From assembly GCA_902500995.1 (NCBI GenBank), contig CABVSR010000004.1:124001-188000 (forward strand): 64,000 bases of DNA, in the 5' to 3' direction. Both the position numbers and the translations under genes were made by a program. Source of the stretch: an uncultured Nitrospira sp. Lineage in GTDB: Bacteria; Nitrospirota; Nitrospiria; Nitrospirales; Nitrospiraceae. Under the pieces are notes generated by a model. The model saw only the letters and a program-made list of their open reading frames with translations. It was not told the DNA's origin and did no database searches. Shown here piece after piece: positions 53,278-64,000 of the stretch (position 1 is the first letter of the stretch; the number at the start of each line of letters is the position of its first letter).

Positions 53278-56200
53278 ATGTACCACCTGCGATCGCTTCA
53301 GCTCCGTGACATGACCGCCTGCGGAGCCGCCCTCCGCCGGATGGGCGCGGGAGCCACCACCTTCGACGACGTGGCCGACCGCCTCGTTCGCCACCTCTAC
53401 ACATCCTTCACCATGGCCCAGACCGGAGAGCCGGCCTGCGTCCTGGTCCGGCTCTTTACAACCGCCTCCTACAACCTCCTGTCGCCGGATCTCAAGGCTC
53501 AGGCCGATCAACGCCTGGGCGGGACGCCGGCGGTGGCATCCATGACTTGTCTGACCCTTTCGGCCAGCGCCGGCATGTTCCCGGGCTGGAATGACCCCGC
53601 GCAGTCCAGCCGTTTTCGCGTCATCCCCCTCGGCACGGCCGATGACCTGGACAGGCTCCCCATGTTCAGCCAGTTGTTTCACCAGTTGGGCGCCCAGTTG
53701 CCTCATCTCGTGGAACCGGAACAGAACCTGCTCGTGGCCCCCGGCGAGCACGCTTTTAACGTCTTCCATGTTCAGGAGGCGGCCGGAAGCCCCTATGTAC
53801 CGGCGCAAGAAGCGTTCGTCCTGAAATATGGCATCCGCTCCGTCCTGGGATTCGGCGCGCCGCTGCCCGATGGACAACTCTTCTCCATCATTCTGTTCAG
53901 CCGGGACCTCATCCCGGAGACCACCGCCCAGCTGTTTAAACCCCTGGCCATTTGCGCGCAGACGGCGCTGTCCCCCTTTGCGGCGAGCGCGCCCCCGGCG
54001 GCCCGCGGTCGCGACACATCTCGGGCCGCCGGCCATTTGACAGCGCGCATCGCCGAGCTCGAACGGCTTCTCACAGTGCAGGAACAAACCGTGGCCTCCC
54101 AGGCGGAACGGATGGATCTGGTGATCAAGGGCGCAGAAATCGGCACCTGGGATTGGCACATCGGCACCGGGCACGTCACCTTCAACGAACGCTGGGCGGC
54201 CATGCTCGGCTACCGCTTGGACGAGATTGAACCCCACGTTCGCACGTGGGAGCAGCTGGTTCATCCGGAGGACCTGCCGGCGGTGATGGAACAGGTTTCC
54301 GCCCATCTCCGCGGTGACACGTCCCTCTATTCCAGTGAACATCGCCTCCGGACCAAGACCGGAACCTGGTGCTGGGTCTTCGACAGCGGGCAGGTGGTCG
54401 AACGGGATGCCAACGGCGCCCCGGTACGCGCCGCCGGCATCCATCTCGACATTTCCGCGCGCAAGGAATTGGAAGCCGCACAAGCCCGCGCTCAGCGAGA
54501 GCTGCACACGAAACAGCAAGCGCTGGATGAAGCGCAAACCCTCGCCCATCTCGGCTTCTGGGAGTGGGACATTGCCACGGGGGAGGAGCAATGGTCGGAC
54601 GAGCAATGCCGGATCTTCGGATTAGATCCCGGCAAGATCACACCGACTTATGCCACCTTCCTCTCGGCCTTGCATCCCGATGACAAAGCCCTCGTGCAGC
54701 AGGCGGTCGACGCGACGATTACTGACGACTCCCCTTATAACATCGACTGCCGGATTCTCCGACCGACCGGGGAAGTGCGCCACATCAACTGCCGTGGAAT
54801 CGTCCGTCGACAGATCGACGGCTCGCCCCTCTCCATGAGCGGAACGGTGCAGGATATCACGGCCTACAAACAGGCCGAATCGGCTTGGCGTGAGAGCGAA
54901 ACCAGGATGCGGTCGATCTTTGAAACCGCGATCGAGGGCATTGTGGTCATCGATGAGGAAGGGCGCATCGAATGCGCGAATCATGCGCTGCTCAAGTTGT
55001 TGGGATACGAGGCGCACGAACTGATCGGGCAAAACGTATCCATCCTCATGCCCTCGCCCTACCGGGAACAGCATGATGCGTACATGGCGAACTACCTTGC
55101 CACGGGGAAGCGGACAATCATCGGCATCGGTCGGGATGTTCCGGCCATGCGGAAAGACGGCAGCGTGATCGATGTTCATCTGTCGGTCAGCGAAATGCAG
55201 ATCGGCGGGGCAAGAAAATACACGGGTATGATCCGTGACATTTCCGAACGAAAGCAGATGGAGGAAGCAATCCGCGAGAGCGAAGAGCGTTTCCGGCAGT
55301 TGGCCGACCATATTGAAGCGGTCTTTTGGCTCACCTCGCCCGACAAAAGCCAGATCCTGTATGTCAGCCCCGCCTTCGAGACCATTTGGGAAGTTCCGAA
55401 AGACATGCTCTATGCCAATCCGACCCTCTGGATGGATCACATTCATCCCGAAGACCGGAAACGCGTCGCGACGGCCGCCGCCTGTCAGGCCCACCTGCCC
55501 TACGACGAAGAATATCGGATCGTCACCCCCAGCGGGCAAACCCGGTGGATTCGCGACCGCAGCTTCGCGATCAAAAACGCCCACGGCGAGACCCATCGCA
55601 TTGCGGGCATCGCCGTCGAGATCACTGCGGCCAAACAGATGGAGGGACAGATCCGCGCCAGCGAACGCTGGCACCGGGCTCTCGTGGAATTGTCGCCCCA
55701 CGCCATTTTCGTCAATTGCGATGACCGGATCGTGTTTGCCAACCAGGCCTGCGTGAAGTTGCTGGGCGCGTTCGAGCCTTCACAGCTGGTGGGCAAACGC
55801 GTGCTCGATGTCATTCATCCGGACTCCCAGGAGAAGGTTCGGGAACGAGTGGCATCCATTCGCGCCACGAACCAGGCGGTCCCGACCATCGAAGAGCGCT
55901 TCGTCGGCCTCGATGGCCAGCCCGTCGAGGTCGAGGTGACGGCGGCGCCGATCAGGTTCGAAGGAAACCCGGCCATTCAGGTCATCGCGACCGATATTCG
56001 AGCCCGCAAACATCTGGAACGGGCGCTGTTGGCCACCAACGTGCAGTTGCAGACCATTCTCGACAGCGCGACCAATGTGTCGATCATCGCCGCCGACAGC
56101 GACGGCATCATTACGACCTTCAACACCGGCGCGGAAGAATTGCTCGGGTATTCCGCCAGAGAGATGATCGGGCAACACTCGCTCACCAGGCTGCATCTGC

Positions 56201-58086
56201 CGGAGGAACTCGACCGCCACGCCAGGGAATTGAGCGAGTTCTATCAGCGGCCCCTGCATGGTGTCGAGGCCTTGATCGAACCGGCGCGACAAGGCTGGTC
56301 CGATGAACGGGAATGGACCTACCAGCAAAAAGACGGCACCCGGATTACGGTCCTGGTCACCATTACTGCTCTCCGAGGCAGCCAGGGCGCCGTCATGGGG
56401 TACCTGGCGATCGGCAAGGATATCACCAGGCGCAAGGCCGCGGAACTCGCCCTCGCCCAGGCGCGGGATGAAGCCCTTCGCGCCGCGCAACTCAAAGCCG
56501 ATTTCCTCGCGACCATGAGCCACGAAATCAGAACGCCGATGAACGCGATCATCGGCATGACCGGGCTCTTGCTGGATACCGCGCTCACTCCGGAACAGCA
56601 CGACTTCGCCGATACCGTCCGGCGCTCGAGCGACGCCCTCCTGACGATCGTCAACGACATCCTCGATTTCTCGAAGATCGAAGCCGGGAAACTTCACTTT
56701 GAACAAGTGGCCTTCGACCCCCGGCTGGCGGTCGAAGACACCCTGGAGCTGATGGCCGAACAGGCGCAGACCAAGGGACTCGAATTGATCGCCCTCGTCG
56801 ATGCCGCTGTTCCCGCCAGCGTGCTGGGCGATCCGGGCCGGCTGCGGCAAATCCTGGTCAATCTCGTCGGCAATGCCGTCAAGTTCACTTCTACGGGCGA
56901 AGTCTTTATCCATGTCAGTCGCGAGCCGGGGGAAGGCCCCAACCACCTGCGATTTGCCGTCACTGATACGGGCATCGGCATCCCGGAGGAGGTGCAGAAA
57001 AAATTGTTCCAGGCCTTCGTTCAAGCCGACAGTTCAACCACCCGCCGCTTCGGGGGAACCGGTCTCGGACTCGCCATTTGCCAACGGCTCGCCCAACAAA
57101 TGCAGGGGCGTATCGGCATCGAGAGCAAGCCGGGACAAGGCAGCACGTTCTGGTTTACCGCCCAACTGCCGGAGACCGCTCTCAGTGCCCCCCCGTCGCC
57201 GCTCTCGTGGGAACAGTTGAAAGGGCGCCGCATTCTACTGGTGGATCCGAATCACACCGTCAGGAAGGTGGTGCAACAAGACCTGGCTGCCAAGGGCTTG
57301 CAGTGCAGCGGCGCCAGGAACGCCGCGGAGGCCGTGGATCTGGCGCAAGCAGCCGCCGGCATGCAGCAGCCCTTCGACATGGCCTTGATCGAGTTGCACC
57401 TGCCGGACAAGGATGGATTCGAAACGGCCGCCTTGCTCAAACACAATCCCATCACCAGCGCCATGCGCCTGGTGATCTTGACCCACGTCGGCCGGCGAGG
57501 CGACGGGGAGACTGCGCGCGCGCGCGGCATCGACGCCTATCTCACCAAACCGCTCCGGCCCACGCAATTGCTCGAATGTTTCTGCCAGCTGCTGACTATC
57601 AATCAGCCGGACACCGCTTCCCAGTCGGCCTCCTCCGGCGCGCCGCCGCTGATCACCCGCCATACCTTGAGCCAATCTCCGGCGGCAGGCACCACGCGCC
57701 TGCTCCTGGCGGAAGATAATCCGGTGAACCAGAAGGTCGCCAGCAAGATGCTGGAGAAACTCGGGTATCGCGTTGATATCGCCGGGAACGGCCAGGAGGC
57801 CGTGGCCGCCCATGAACGCATGCGGTACCCGCTGATTTTCATGGATTGCCAGATGCCCGAGGTCGATGGATTCGAAGCCACCGCGCTGATCCGCAAAATG
57901 GAAGGCCGATCGGCTCATACGCCCATCGTCGCCATGACCGCCAATGCCATGCAAGGCGATCGCGAGCGCTGCCTCGCGGCCGGCATGGACGACTATATCG
58001 CCAAGCCAGTCCGGCCGAAGGATCTTCAGACCGTATTAGACACCTGGCTCGGAAATAGCGCCGACAAAACCGGCACCACCGGCTAA
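53278..58086 (+). CDS. Hybrid sensor histidine kinase with six PAS domains
   Basis: 1602 residues from ATG 53278 (GTG 53200 is the longer frame). An N-terminal region of about 270 residues has no clear family; then PAS-like domains near 279, 420, 544, 672, 800 and 926, HisKA with H1082 ([11 protein letters not shown]), HATPase ([28 protein letters not shown]), and two receivers. Receiver 1 (about 1317) is degenerate with Glu for Asp ([12 protein letters not shown]) and DP in place of DD. Receiver 2 (about 1474) is intact ([24 protein letters not shown]). No membrane segment: cytoplasmic sensor. The PAS near 544 is FixL-like but lacks the haem His. Confidence 0.93.
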   Translation: MYHLRSLQLRDMTACGAALRRMGAGATTFDDVADRLVRHLYTSFTMAQTGEPACVLVRLFTTASYNLLSPDLKAQADQRLGGTPAVASMTCLTLSASAGMFPGWNDPAQSSRFRVIPLGTADDLDRLPMFSQLFHQLGAQLPHLVEPEQNLLVAPGEHAFNVFHVQEAAGSPYVPAQEAFVLKYGIRSVLGFGAPLPDGQLFSIILFSRDLIPETTAQLFKPLAICAQTALSPFAASAPPAARGRDTSRAAGHLTARIAELERLLTVQEQTVASQAERMDLVIKGAEIGTWDWHIGTGHVTFNERWAAMLGYRLDEIEPHVRTWEQLVHPEDLPAVMEQVSAHLRGDTSLYSSEHRLRTKTGTWCWVFDSGQVVERDANGAPVRAAGIHLDISARKELEAAQARAQRELHTKQQALDEAQTLAHLGFWEWDIATGEEQWSDEQCRIFGLDPGKITPTYATFLSALHPDDKALVQQAVDATITDDSPYNIDCRILRPTGEVRHINCRGIVRRQIDGSPLSMSGTVQDITAYKQAESAWRESETRMRSIFETAIEGIVVIDEEGRIECANHALLKLLGYEAHELIGQNVSILMPSPYREQHDAYMANYLATGKRTIIGIGRDVPAMRKDGSVIDVHLSVSEMQIGGARKYTGMIRDISERKQMEEAIRESEERFRQLADHIEAVFWLTSPDKSQILYVSPAFETIWEVPKDMLYANPTLWMDHIHPEDRKRVATAAACQAHLPYDEEYRIVTPSGQTRWIRDRSFAIKNAHGETHRIAGIAVEITAAKQMEGQIRASERWHRALVELSPHAIFVNCDDRIVFANQACVKLLGAFEPSQLVGKRVLDVIHPDSQEKVRERVASIRATNQAVPTIEERFVGLDGQPVEVEVTAAPIRFEGNPAIQVIATDIRARKHLERALLATNVQLQTILDSATNVSIIAADSDGIITTFNTGAEELLGYSAREMIGQHSLTRLHLPEELDRHARELSEFYQRPLHGVEALIEPARQGWSDEREWTYQQKDGTRITVLVTITALRGSQGAVMGYLAIGKDITRRKAAELALAQARDEALRAAQLKADFLATMSHEIRTPMNAIIGMTGLLLDTALTPEQHDFADTVRRSSDALLTIVNDILDFSKIEAGKLHFEQVAFDPRLAVEDTLELMAEQAQTKGLELIALVDAAVPASVLGDPGRLRQILVNLVGNAVKFTSTGEVFIHVSREPGEGPNHLRFAVTDTGIGIPEEVQKKLFQAFVQADSSTTRRFGGTGLGLAICQRLAQQMQGRIGIESKPGQGSTFWFTAQLPETALSAPPSPLSWEQLKGRRILLVDPNHTVRKVVQQDLAAKGLQCSGARNAAEAVDLAQAAAGMQQPFDMALIELHLPDKDGFETAALLKHNPITSAMRLVILTHVGRRGDGETARARGIDAYLTKPLRPTQLLECFCQLLTINQPDTASQSASSGAPPLITRHTLSQSPAAGTTRLLLAEDNPVNQKVASKMLEKLGYRVDIAGNGQEAVAAHERMRYPLIFMDCQMPEVDGFEATALIRKMEGRSAHTPIVAMTANAMQGDRERCLAAGMDDYIAKPVRPKDLQTVLDTWLGNSADKTGTTG

Positions 58087-58099
58087 CAGAAAGAGCATC

Positions 58100-60955
58100 A
58101 TGTCCGTCCATCCGCTTCGCACCCGACATCGTCATGACCCGGCGCTGGATTCCAGCATCCTGCATGTCCTGCCCGCGAATATCGCCGTGCTGGCTGCCGA
58201 CGGAACGATTCTCGCCGTCAACGAAGCCTGGGAACGGTTCGGAGCCGCCAACGGGCTCACGGCGGAAGCCTATGGCGTCGGCGTGAACTACCTGGATGTG
58301 TGCGACCGCGCCGGAAACCACCCTGATGCGGTGCATGTCGCCGAAGGCATCCGGCATATTCTGGACGGCACCATTCGCGCCTTCTCCTACGAATACGAAA
58401 GCTCGAGTCCCTTTCTCCGCCGCTGGTTCCGCGTCATCGTCACGCCCATGCAAGGGCACGGCCGTTACGGCGCGGTCGTCATGCATATCAATGTGTCCGA
58501 CCTGAAGCAGGCGGAAGCCGCCATGCAGCGCAGCGAGGTTCGGCTGCGGGCGATCGTGGAAACGGCGGTGGACGGGATCGTCGTGATCAATGAGCGCGGG
58601 ATCATCGAATCGATCAACCCGGCGGTCACCAAAATGTTCGGCTACACGCCGGAACAGTTGCTCGGTCAAAACGTCAAAATGCTCATGCCCGATCCCTATC
58701 ATTCGGAGCATGACCAATATCTGCGCAATTATCTGGCGTCCGGCCAGAAGAAGGTCATCGGCATCGGCCGGGAAGTGCTGGGTCGGCGGTGCGACGGCGC
58801 GTCCTTCCCGATCGAACTGGCCGTCAGTGAAATGCTGGTCGATGGAGCGAGGAAGTTCACCGGCATCGTGCGTGACATCTCCTCCCGCATGCAGGCCGAA
58901 ATGCAATTCCGGCAGGTGGTCGAATCCGCCCCGAACGGCATGCTGATGATCGATCCGCAGGGCACCATCACACTGGTCAACAAGCAGGTCGAAACCATGT
59001 TCGGCTACAGCCGGGAGGAAATGCTCGGCCGGCCCGTCGAAATGTTGATTCCCGAACGGTTTCGCCCCAACCACCCGAGCCATCGCACCGGCTACTTCAC
59101 CGCCCCCACGTCGCGCGCCATGGGGGTGGGACGCGAACTCTTTGGACTGCGCAAGGACGGCACCGAATTCCCGGTCGAACTCGGGCTCAATCCGATCGAT
59201 ACCCCCAATGGCAAACTCGCCCTCGCGTCCATCGTCGACATTTCGTTAAGAAAAAAGACGGAGAATGCGCTGGCAAAAGCGGCGCAAGACCTCGAATGGA
59301 AAAATTGGGAGTTGTCCGAGGCGCGCGACCAGGCGGTCCGGGCCGGTCAGGCCAAGACCGATTTCCTGGCGACCATGAGCCACGAGATCCGGACCCCCAT
59401 GAACGGGGTGCTGGGCATGACGACCCTGTTGCTCGATACCAGCCTGACTGCGGAGCAGCGGGATTATTTGCAGACGCTCCGGCACTCCAGCGAATCCTTG
59501 TTGCGCATCATCAACGACATTCTGGATTTTTCGAAGATCGAGGCGGGGAAATTCACGATCGAACATATTCCGTTCGATCTCCGGCTGACGATCGAAGATA
59601 CCCTGGACATCCTGGCGCCGACCGCGCAAGGACGGCAGCTCGAACTGGTGGGCTTGATCGACGCGCAAACGCCTCGCACGGTCGTCGGCGATCCCGGGCG
59701 CATTCGGCAGATCCTCACCAACCTGGTCGGCAACGCGATCAAATTTACCGAACATGGCGAGGTGCTGATTCAAGTCTTGCAGACCGACGAAGATCCGGGC
59801 TCCGTCGCGCTTCGCTTCGAGGTGATCGATACCGGCATCGGCCTCAGCCCCGAGGCGCAGGCCAAAATGTTCCAGGCGTTTACCCAAGCCGACAGCTCCA
59901 CGGCCCGGAAGTATGGCGGAACCGGCCTCGGCCTCACGATTTGCAAACGGCTGGTGGAGTTGATGGGGGGACAGATCGGTCTACAGTCGATCGCCGGCCA
60001 GGGAACCTGCATTTGGTTTACCATCCGGTTCGGCACGCAAGCCGACGCCGCGCCCGCCCTTCCGCCGTCCCCGCCCGTCAAGAACCTCACCGGCCTGCGG
60101 GTCTGTCTGGTCGATGATAACGCGACCAACCGGAGCCTCCTCCAATACCATGTGTCGGCCTGGAACATGCACCACGAAAGCGCGGTCGATGGCCCGTCGG
60201 CCCTGGCCCTGCTGCGGAGAGCGGCTGAGGAAGGGACCCCGTTCGATCTCGCCGTTATCGATATGTATATGCCGGAGATGAATGGTCTCGAACTGTGCCG
60301 ATTGATCAAGCAGGATCCCGCGATCCGATCCACACATGTGATCATGCTCACCGCCTCCGGCCAGCGCGGCGACAGCCTGGCCGCACAGGAAGCCGGCGCC
60401 GCCGCGTACCTGACGAAACCGATTCGAGAACGCCACCTGGCCGATTGCATCCGTCTTGTCTTCAGCCGGTGCGATACTGAAGCCCAAGCCGTCCCGGTGA
60501 TTACGCGTTATACCATTACCGAAACGGTCGCACGCGCGGCGCCGCGGGTGCTGGTGGTGGACGATAATCCGGTCAATCAAAAAGTCGCCGTCAAGATGCT
60601 GGAGAAGTTGGGATGCCGCGTGGATTTGGCCGGAAGCGGCATGGAAGCGCTGGCCGCCATATGCCGGCATCAATACCCCTTGGTCTTCATGGATTGTCAG
60701 ATGCCGGATCTCGACGGACTCGAGACCACCCGGTTGATTCGATCCCAGGAGAAACCGGGCGAACATCTCCCGGTGATTGCCATGACGGCCAATGCGATGG
60801 AAGGCGATCGCGAAACGTGCCTGACAGCCGGAATGGACGATTTTATCAGCAAACCGATTATTTCCTCCGAGCTGAAGAACATCCTGGCCCGATGGATTCC
60901 GCAAAGCGGGGCGGAGGGTGAAGCAGCCGCCTCGCCTGAAGCACCGGCGGCCTGA
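58100..60955 (+). CDS. Hybrid sensor histidine kinase with three PAS domains
   Basis: 951 residues, 13 bases downstream of the first kinase and clearly its paralogue. PAS-like domains near 20, 150 and 270, HisKA with H428 ([11 protein letters not shown]), HATPase, then receivers near 666 ([18 protein letters not shown]) and 816 ([20 protein letters not shown]), both intact. The second PAS is FixL-like ([25 protein letters not shown]) with Lys where FixL has the haem His. Soluble. Probably acts in one relay with the upstream kinase. Confidence 0.93.
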   Translation: MSVHPLRTRHRHDPALDSSILHVLPANIAVLAADGTILAVNEAWERFGAANGLTAEAYGVGVNYLDVCDRAGNHPDAVHVAEGIRHILDGTIRAFSYEYESSSPFLRRWFRVIVTPMQGHGRYGAVVMHINVSDLKQAEAAMQRSEVRLRAIVETAVDGIVVINERGIIESINPAVTKMFGYTPEQLLGQNVKMLMPDPYHSEHDQYLRNYLASGQKKVIGIGREVLGRRCDGASFPIELAVSEMLVDGARKFTGIVRDISSRMQAEMQFRQVVESAPNGMLMIDPQGTITLVNKQVETMFGYSREEMLGRPVEMLIPERFRPNHPSHRTGYFTAPTSRAMGVGRELFGLRKDGTEFPVELGLNPIDTPNGKLALASIVDISLRKKTENALAKAAQDLEWKNWELSEARDQAVRAGQAKTDFLATMSHEIRTPMNGVLGMTTLLLDTSLTAEQRDYLQTLRHSSESLLRIINDILDFSKIEAGKFTIEHIPFDLRLTIEDTLDILAPTAQGRQLELVGLIDAQTPRTVVGDPGRIRQILTNLVGNAIKFTEHGEVLIQVLQTDEDPGSVALRFEVIDTGIGLSPEAQAKMFQAFTQADSSTARKYGGTGLGLTICKRLVELMGGQIGLQSIAGQGTCIWFTIRFGTQADAAPALPPSPPVKNLTGLRVCLVDDNATNRSLLQYHVSAWNMHHESAVDGPSALALLRRAAEEGTPFDLAVIDMYMPEMNGLELCRLIKQDPAIRSTHVIMLTASGQRGDSLAAQEAGAAAYLTKPIRERHLADCIRLVFSRCDTEAQAVPVITRYTITETVARAAPRVLVVDDNPVNQKVAVKMLEKLGCRVDLAGSGMEALAAICRHQYPLVFMDCQMPDLDGLETTRLIRSQEKPGEHLPVIAMTANAMEGDRETCLTAGMDDFISKPIISSELKNILARWIPQSGAEGEAAASPEAPAA

Positions 60956-61033
60956 TCGACCGGTCGGCCGAAAAGACCGTGCTCCAGCCACTCCCCGCTC
61001 CCACCGGCATCACCCGTCTCAACCGTCTCGCGA

Positions 61034-61062
61034 TTGACAGGAGCCGGCGCGCCCACTAGGAT
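61034..61062 (+). promoter_or_regulatory. Promoter for the UPF0114-type gene
   Basis: TTGACA (perfect -35), 17-base spacer, TAGGAT. Start near 61069, with AAGGAGG at 61074-61080. Confidence 0.7.
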
Positions 61063-61092
61063 ACGCCCTCAACAAGGAGGGTGCGTACAGTC

Positions 61093-61650
61093 GTGAGTCA
61101 TCCGTCTCCGCCCGGTCCCGCGCCGGCAGCGTCCATCCCCCACAACCGTGTTGAACAGGCCTTTGAGTTCCTGGTCTTCGGCAGCCGATGGATTCAAGCT
61201 CCGCTGTATGGCGGGCTCATCGTGGCCGAGCTGCTCTATGCCACCAAGTTCATCATGGAGCTGTGGGAAATGGCCAAACACTTTAAACAACTGGAAGAGA
61301 CGAAATTCATGCTGGGGGTGCTCGGCCTGATCGACGTGACCATGGTGGCGAATCTGCTGACCATGGTCATCATCGGCGGCTATGCCACATTCGTCAGCAA
61401 ACTTGATCTCGAAACTCACCCGGACCGGCCGGAATGGCTCACCCACGTGGATCCCGGCACCATCAAAATCAAACTCGCCGCGTCATTGGTGGGAATTTCC
61501 AGCATTCACCTGCTGAAATCGTTCGTCGATATCGCCAATGAAAATCCCGAGCATGTGAAATGGAAAATCTTCATTCACGTGACCTTCCTGGGGTCGGCCA
61601 TTTTTCTCGCCTATACGGACAAACTGATGCAGCGGGACCGGAAACACTAA
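61093..61650 (+). CDS. UPF0114 (YqhA-like) inner-membrane protein
   Basis: 185 residues from GTG 61093; GTG 61081 is the alternative but sits directly on the AAGGAGG site. Three to four helices with family motifs FLVFGSRWIQAPLYGGL, MLGVLGLIDVTMVANLL, VSKLDLETHPDRPEW and KIKLAASLVGISSIHLLKSF. Function not known for the family. It has its own promoter. Confidence 0.9.
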   Translation: MSHPSPPGPAPAASIPHNRVEQAFEFLVFGSRWIQAPLYGGLIVAELLYATKFIMELWEMAKHFKQLEETKFMLGVLGLIDVTMVANLLTMVIIGGYATFVSKLDLETHPDRPEWLTHVDPGTIKIKLAASLVGISSIHLLKSFVDIANENPEHVKWKIFIHVTFLGSAIFLAYTDKLMQRDRKH

Positions 61651-61690
61651 GGGCCTGCTGGACACGTCAGGGCTCGAGGTGGTTCCACCG

Positions 61691-61725
61691 TATCGAGAGA
61701 GATACGAGTTGTATCTCTTCCGATA
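61691..61725 (+). terminator. Hairpin after the UPF0114 gene
   Basis: TATCGAGAGAGATAC, loop GAGTT, GTATCTCTTCCGATA pairs at 13 of 15 positions, 41 bases past the stop. Good terminator candidate though without a long T-tract. Nothing else is evident in the gap 61651-61927. Confidence 0.55.
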
Positions 61726-61927
61726 ATGGCTCATCCATGCCGCCAGATATCTCCGCCCGACTCCTTGGCCTTGCCGCGCCGCCGGCGGCTTTGTGCTGGT
61801 TGCACCTCATCCCACTGCTTCACAGCCAACAGGGCACGGGCTTTGCCTTTTCCTCACGTCGGAGGACCATCCGCGCCATCCCTCGGTTGATACTCCATCA
61901 CCCCAAGATCGTCCATACGGAGTCCCG

Positions 61928-64000
61928 ATGACCGATCCCGCGCCTCCGAAAGATAGCTATCTCAAGCTGGCCGACATCCTGCGCGAGGAAGCTGAACTGC
62001 TTCACGGCCCCTTTCCTGACGATCATCCGCTGAAGGTGCTCGAACGGGCGACTCCCGAACAGCTGTCGGACCAGCAGTATCTCGAGGCGCTCACGCGCTA
62101 CATCCACGCCTGCCATCCGAAGCGCGCGGGCCTCTGCCTGTCCGGCGGAGGTATCAGGAGCGCCACCTTCGGACTGGGCGTCCTGCAATCCCTGGCACGT
62201 CTGCAGCTTCTGGACAAATTCGATTACCTCTCCACGGTCTCGGGCGGCGGATATATCGGCAGCTGGTTGACGGCCTGGATCCATCGCCATCGCCACGGCC
62301 TCACAGGCGTCATGAAGGATCTCAGCCACCCGCCGAAAGCCGGCGAGGAAGAGGCCGCACACCCGGTCCGATGGCTCCGCAACTACAGCAATTACTTGAG
62401 CCCGCACCTGGGATTCTTCTCGGCCGATTCCTGGACCTTACTCGGCATCTATTTACGGAACCTCCACTTGAATTGGTTGGTCCTGTTGCCGTTGCTCATG
62501 ATGCCGCTGCTCGCGCCGCGCTGGATCATCGCTGTCGCCCAGCTCAACCCCAAAGAATCCCCGTCGCTGTTCATGTCTCCTTCCTTGTTTCTGACCCTCG
62601 GGATCGGCTTTGCGGTCATGGCGTTGATCTATTTACACCTCTGCCGGCCCACGCTCCGGGCGTTCCGCCGCGGCACCTGGTGGCAAACTCTTGAGAGCCA
62701 ACGCTGGTTTCTGATCGCCGGCCTCTGCCCGTTGATTCTTTCGGTCTTCTGCCTCACCACCGCCTGGGCCTGGTTTCGCAACGGCGGGGGGACAGCCGAC
62801 GCATTCACACTGAGTCATGCCATCCTTGGCGGCGCGATCATTCATACGACCAGCTGGCTGTTTTCCGCCGTCGCCCTGAAACGATTCCAGGCGTTCACCC
62901 GCTGGCTTGTGTGGGAAACCCTGGCCGTGGCGCTGACCGGCGCGCTGGGCGGATGGTTTCTTCGTGCGGCGCTCATCAAGACCGCCGACCATACAAGCCT
63001 CACCGCTCACGCAGAATGGTTTGCCACACTCGCCGTTCCCTCGGTGCTGGCGATCTTTCTCCTCACGGCGACCATCTTCATCGGCCTCGCCAGCCGATTC
63101 ACTGAAGAGCAGGATCGCGAGTGGTGGGGACGCACCGGTTCATGGGTGCTGATCGCCATGGTCATGTGGCTGGGCCTCTGCGCGATCGTCAGCTTCGGGC
63201 CCCGGCTTCTGCACCAGATGACGCCCACAGTCGCCGCCTCGGTCGGCGGCCTCTCCGGTCTGCTCACCCTCTTGCTCGGATTCAGCGCCAAGACCACCGC
63301 GCAAGAACAGGAAGAACGCTCGCGCACGACGATCCTCTCGGATTTGGCCGTCAAGGCCGCCGCGCCGATCTTCATGCTCTGCGTCTTCATCGCGCTCTCG
63401 CTGGGCACGAGTTGGGAATTGGACCTGCTCGCCGAGCAATATGGGCAGGCGCCTCTTGGCAGCCCCACCGCTCCCCAGGAGGCTGCAAACGCAGGCTGGA
63501 CCGATCCTTGGGGTCACGAACGGGTGCTCCACCATACGCCGATGTGGTTGTTGTTCCGGTTCACGGCGACGGTAGCCCTGTTGGGGTTGCTGATGTCCTG
63601 GCTGATCAACATCAACCGGTTTTCGCTCCACGCGATGTATCGCAACCGGCTCATCAGAGCCTATCTGGGAGCTTCCCGCCGGCGGACTGACCGGGAAAAA
63701 TCGTTCAACCCGTTTACTGGCTTCGACAATCTGGACAACCCGGCCATGGGCGACGTGCGATTCGACGAGGTGCGGCTGGCGCGCTGGATGGTCGAGAAAG
63801 AATTTACGGCGGAGACCCGCACGTTACTCGACGCGTTTCACAAACTTCCCAGCCCGTCACCGGGCGAGGTGGAGGCGCTGACGGCCCGGCTGGCGCAGGA
63901 ACTGTCCGAGGCCCTGGCCAGGAACCAGCTCGGCCTCATTGTCGACCATTTGCGCATCGGACCTGCCTGCCGCACGAATGTCGCCGCGCTGGAGCAACCG
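61928..64000 (+). CDS. Patatin-like phospholipase with multiple membrane segments, open at window end
   Basis: ATG 61928 follows GGAG by 5 bases and the frame is open to the right edge, giving 691 residues so far. Patatin motifs: oxyanion loop LSGGGIRSATFGLGVLQ (about 71-87) and nucleophile STVSGGGYIG with Ser105. The catalytic Asp (DGG/DGA) is not seen and may lie beyond the edge. From about residue 175 there are several hydrophobic helices (LNWLVLLPLLMMPLLA, LFLTLGIGFAVMALIYL, FRFTATVALLGLLMSWL). Such long membrane patatins are known in several phyla with unclear substrates. Confidence 0.85.
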   Translation, partial: MTDPAPPKDSYLKLADILREEAELLHGPFPDDHPLKVLERATPEQLSDQQYLEALTRYIHACHPKRAGLCLSGGGIRSATFGLGVLQSLARLQLLDKFDYLSTVSGGGYIGSWLTAWIHRHRHGLTGVMKDLSHPPKAGEEEAAHPVRWLRNYSNYLSPHLGFFSADSWTLLGIYLRNLHLNWLVLLPLLMMPLLAPRWIIAVAQLNPKESPSLFMSPSLFLTLGIGFAVMALIYLHLCRPTLRAFRRGTWWQTLESQRWFLIAGLCPLILSVFCLTTAWAWFRNGGGTADAFTLSHAILGGAIIHTTSWLFSAVALKRFQAFTRWLVWETLAVALTGALGGWFLRAALIKTADHTSLTAHAEWFATLAVPSVLAIFLLTATIFIGLASRFTEEQDREWWGRTGSWVLIAMVMWLGLCAIVSFGPRLLHQMTPTVAASVGGLSGLLTLLLGFSAKTTAQEQEERSRTTILSDLAVKAAAPIFMLCVFIALSLGTSWELDLLAEQYGQAPLGSPTAPQEAANAGWTDPWGHERVLHHTPMWLLFRFTATVALLGLLMSWLININRFSLHAMYRNRLIRAYLGASRRRTDREKSFNPFTGFDNLDNPAMGDVRFDEVRLARWMVEKEFTAETRTLLDAFHKLPSPSPGEVEALTARLAQELSEALARNQLGLIVDHLRIGPACRTNVAALEQP

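Noticed and set aside
54907-55250. FixL-like haem oxygen-sensor PAS in the first hybrid kinase (and at 58550-58890 in the second)
   Set aside because: Both have the FixL spelling around EHD and IGIGR, but the haem-ligand His position is Thr in the first and Lys in the second, so haem binding is not supported.

Overview
The window is a high-GC (about 60%) Gram-negative-type chromosome segment, densely coding and with no rRNA, tRNA, CRISPR array, insertion sequence or phage genes that I can see. The complete nuo operon led by a midA-type methyltransferase, the many TonB-dependent receptors, the EpsA-like LuxR regulator and the TTTCACG-type intergenic repeat arrays suggest a member of the Nitrospirota, most likely Nitrospira-like. 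This assignment rests on recall of gene order and repeat style, not on a search.

Region 1 (1-17447, all minus strand) is an envelope and metal-uptake block. Read in transcription order it has a TPR protein, a His-rich small protein with a CAWMC motif, a secreted BNR-type propeller with a CPCC motif, a small secreted protein, TonB, the 5' remnant of a TonB-dependent receptor, a second propeller with a CVCC motif, a TlpA-type thioredoxin, a second His-rich protein with a CAWAC motif, a TonB-dependent receptor, an excisionase-type HTH protein coupled to a lipoprotein amidohydrolase with a His-rich insert, a second receptor, an S9-type peptidase homologue that has lost its nucleophile and His, and a third receptor cut by the window edge. 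The paired Cys/His-rich modules point to a transition metal, perhaps copper, as the substrate.

Region 2 (17704-37448, plus) holds secA, then midA and all 14 complex I functions (nuoA, B, C-D fused, E, F, G, H, I, J, K, L, M, N). MidA-type enzymes methylate the NuoD-type subunit in mitochondria, so its position at the head of the operon fits an assembly role. Gaps between nuo genes are filled with TTTCACG/CGTGAAA arrays, and two copies of a structured palindromic repeat (20736-20819 and 24950-25019) show compensatory base changes.

Region 3 (37585-44424) is mixed housekeeping: a YihY/BrkB membrane protein, an M50 protease with CBS domains, a polysaccharide deacetylase, a GNAT acetyltransferase, a VOC protein, a DapF homologue with both catalytic Cys replaced by Ser, and uvrC.

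Region 4 (44662-48359) is a five-gene cassette of two coiled-coil lipoproteins, a coiled-coil protein and two proteins that together look like a split, shortened copper amine oxidase (N-domain-like lipoprotein plus a catalytic-domain-like secreted protein retaining the His ligands and the cofactor Tyr).

Region 5 (48610-60955) is regulatory and biosynthetic: an EpsA-like LuxR regulator, a lux-box-like palindrome in front of a nitroreductase-like protein and a ketosynthase with an altered active site, a NarL-type regulator with a dead receiver, and two large hybrid histidine kinases with many PAS domains. The window ends with a UPF0114-type membrane protein and a patatin-like membrane phospholipase open at the right edge.
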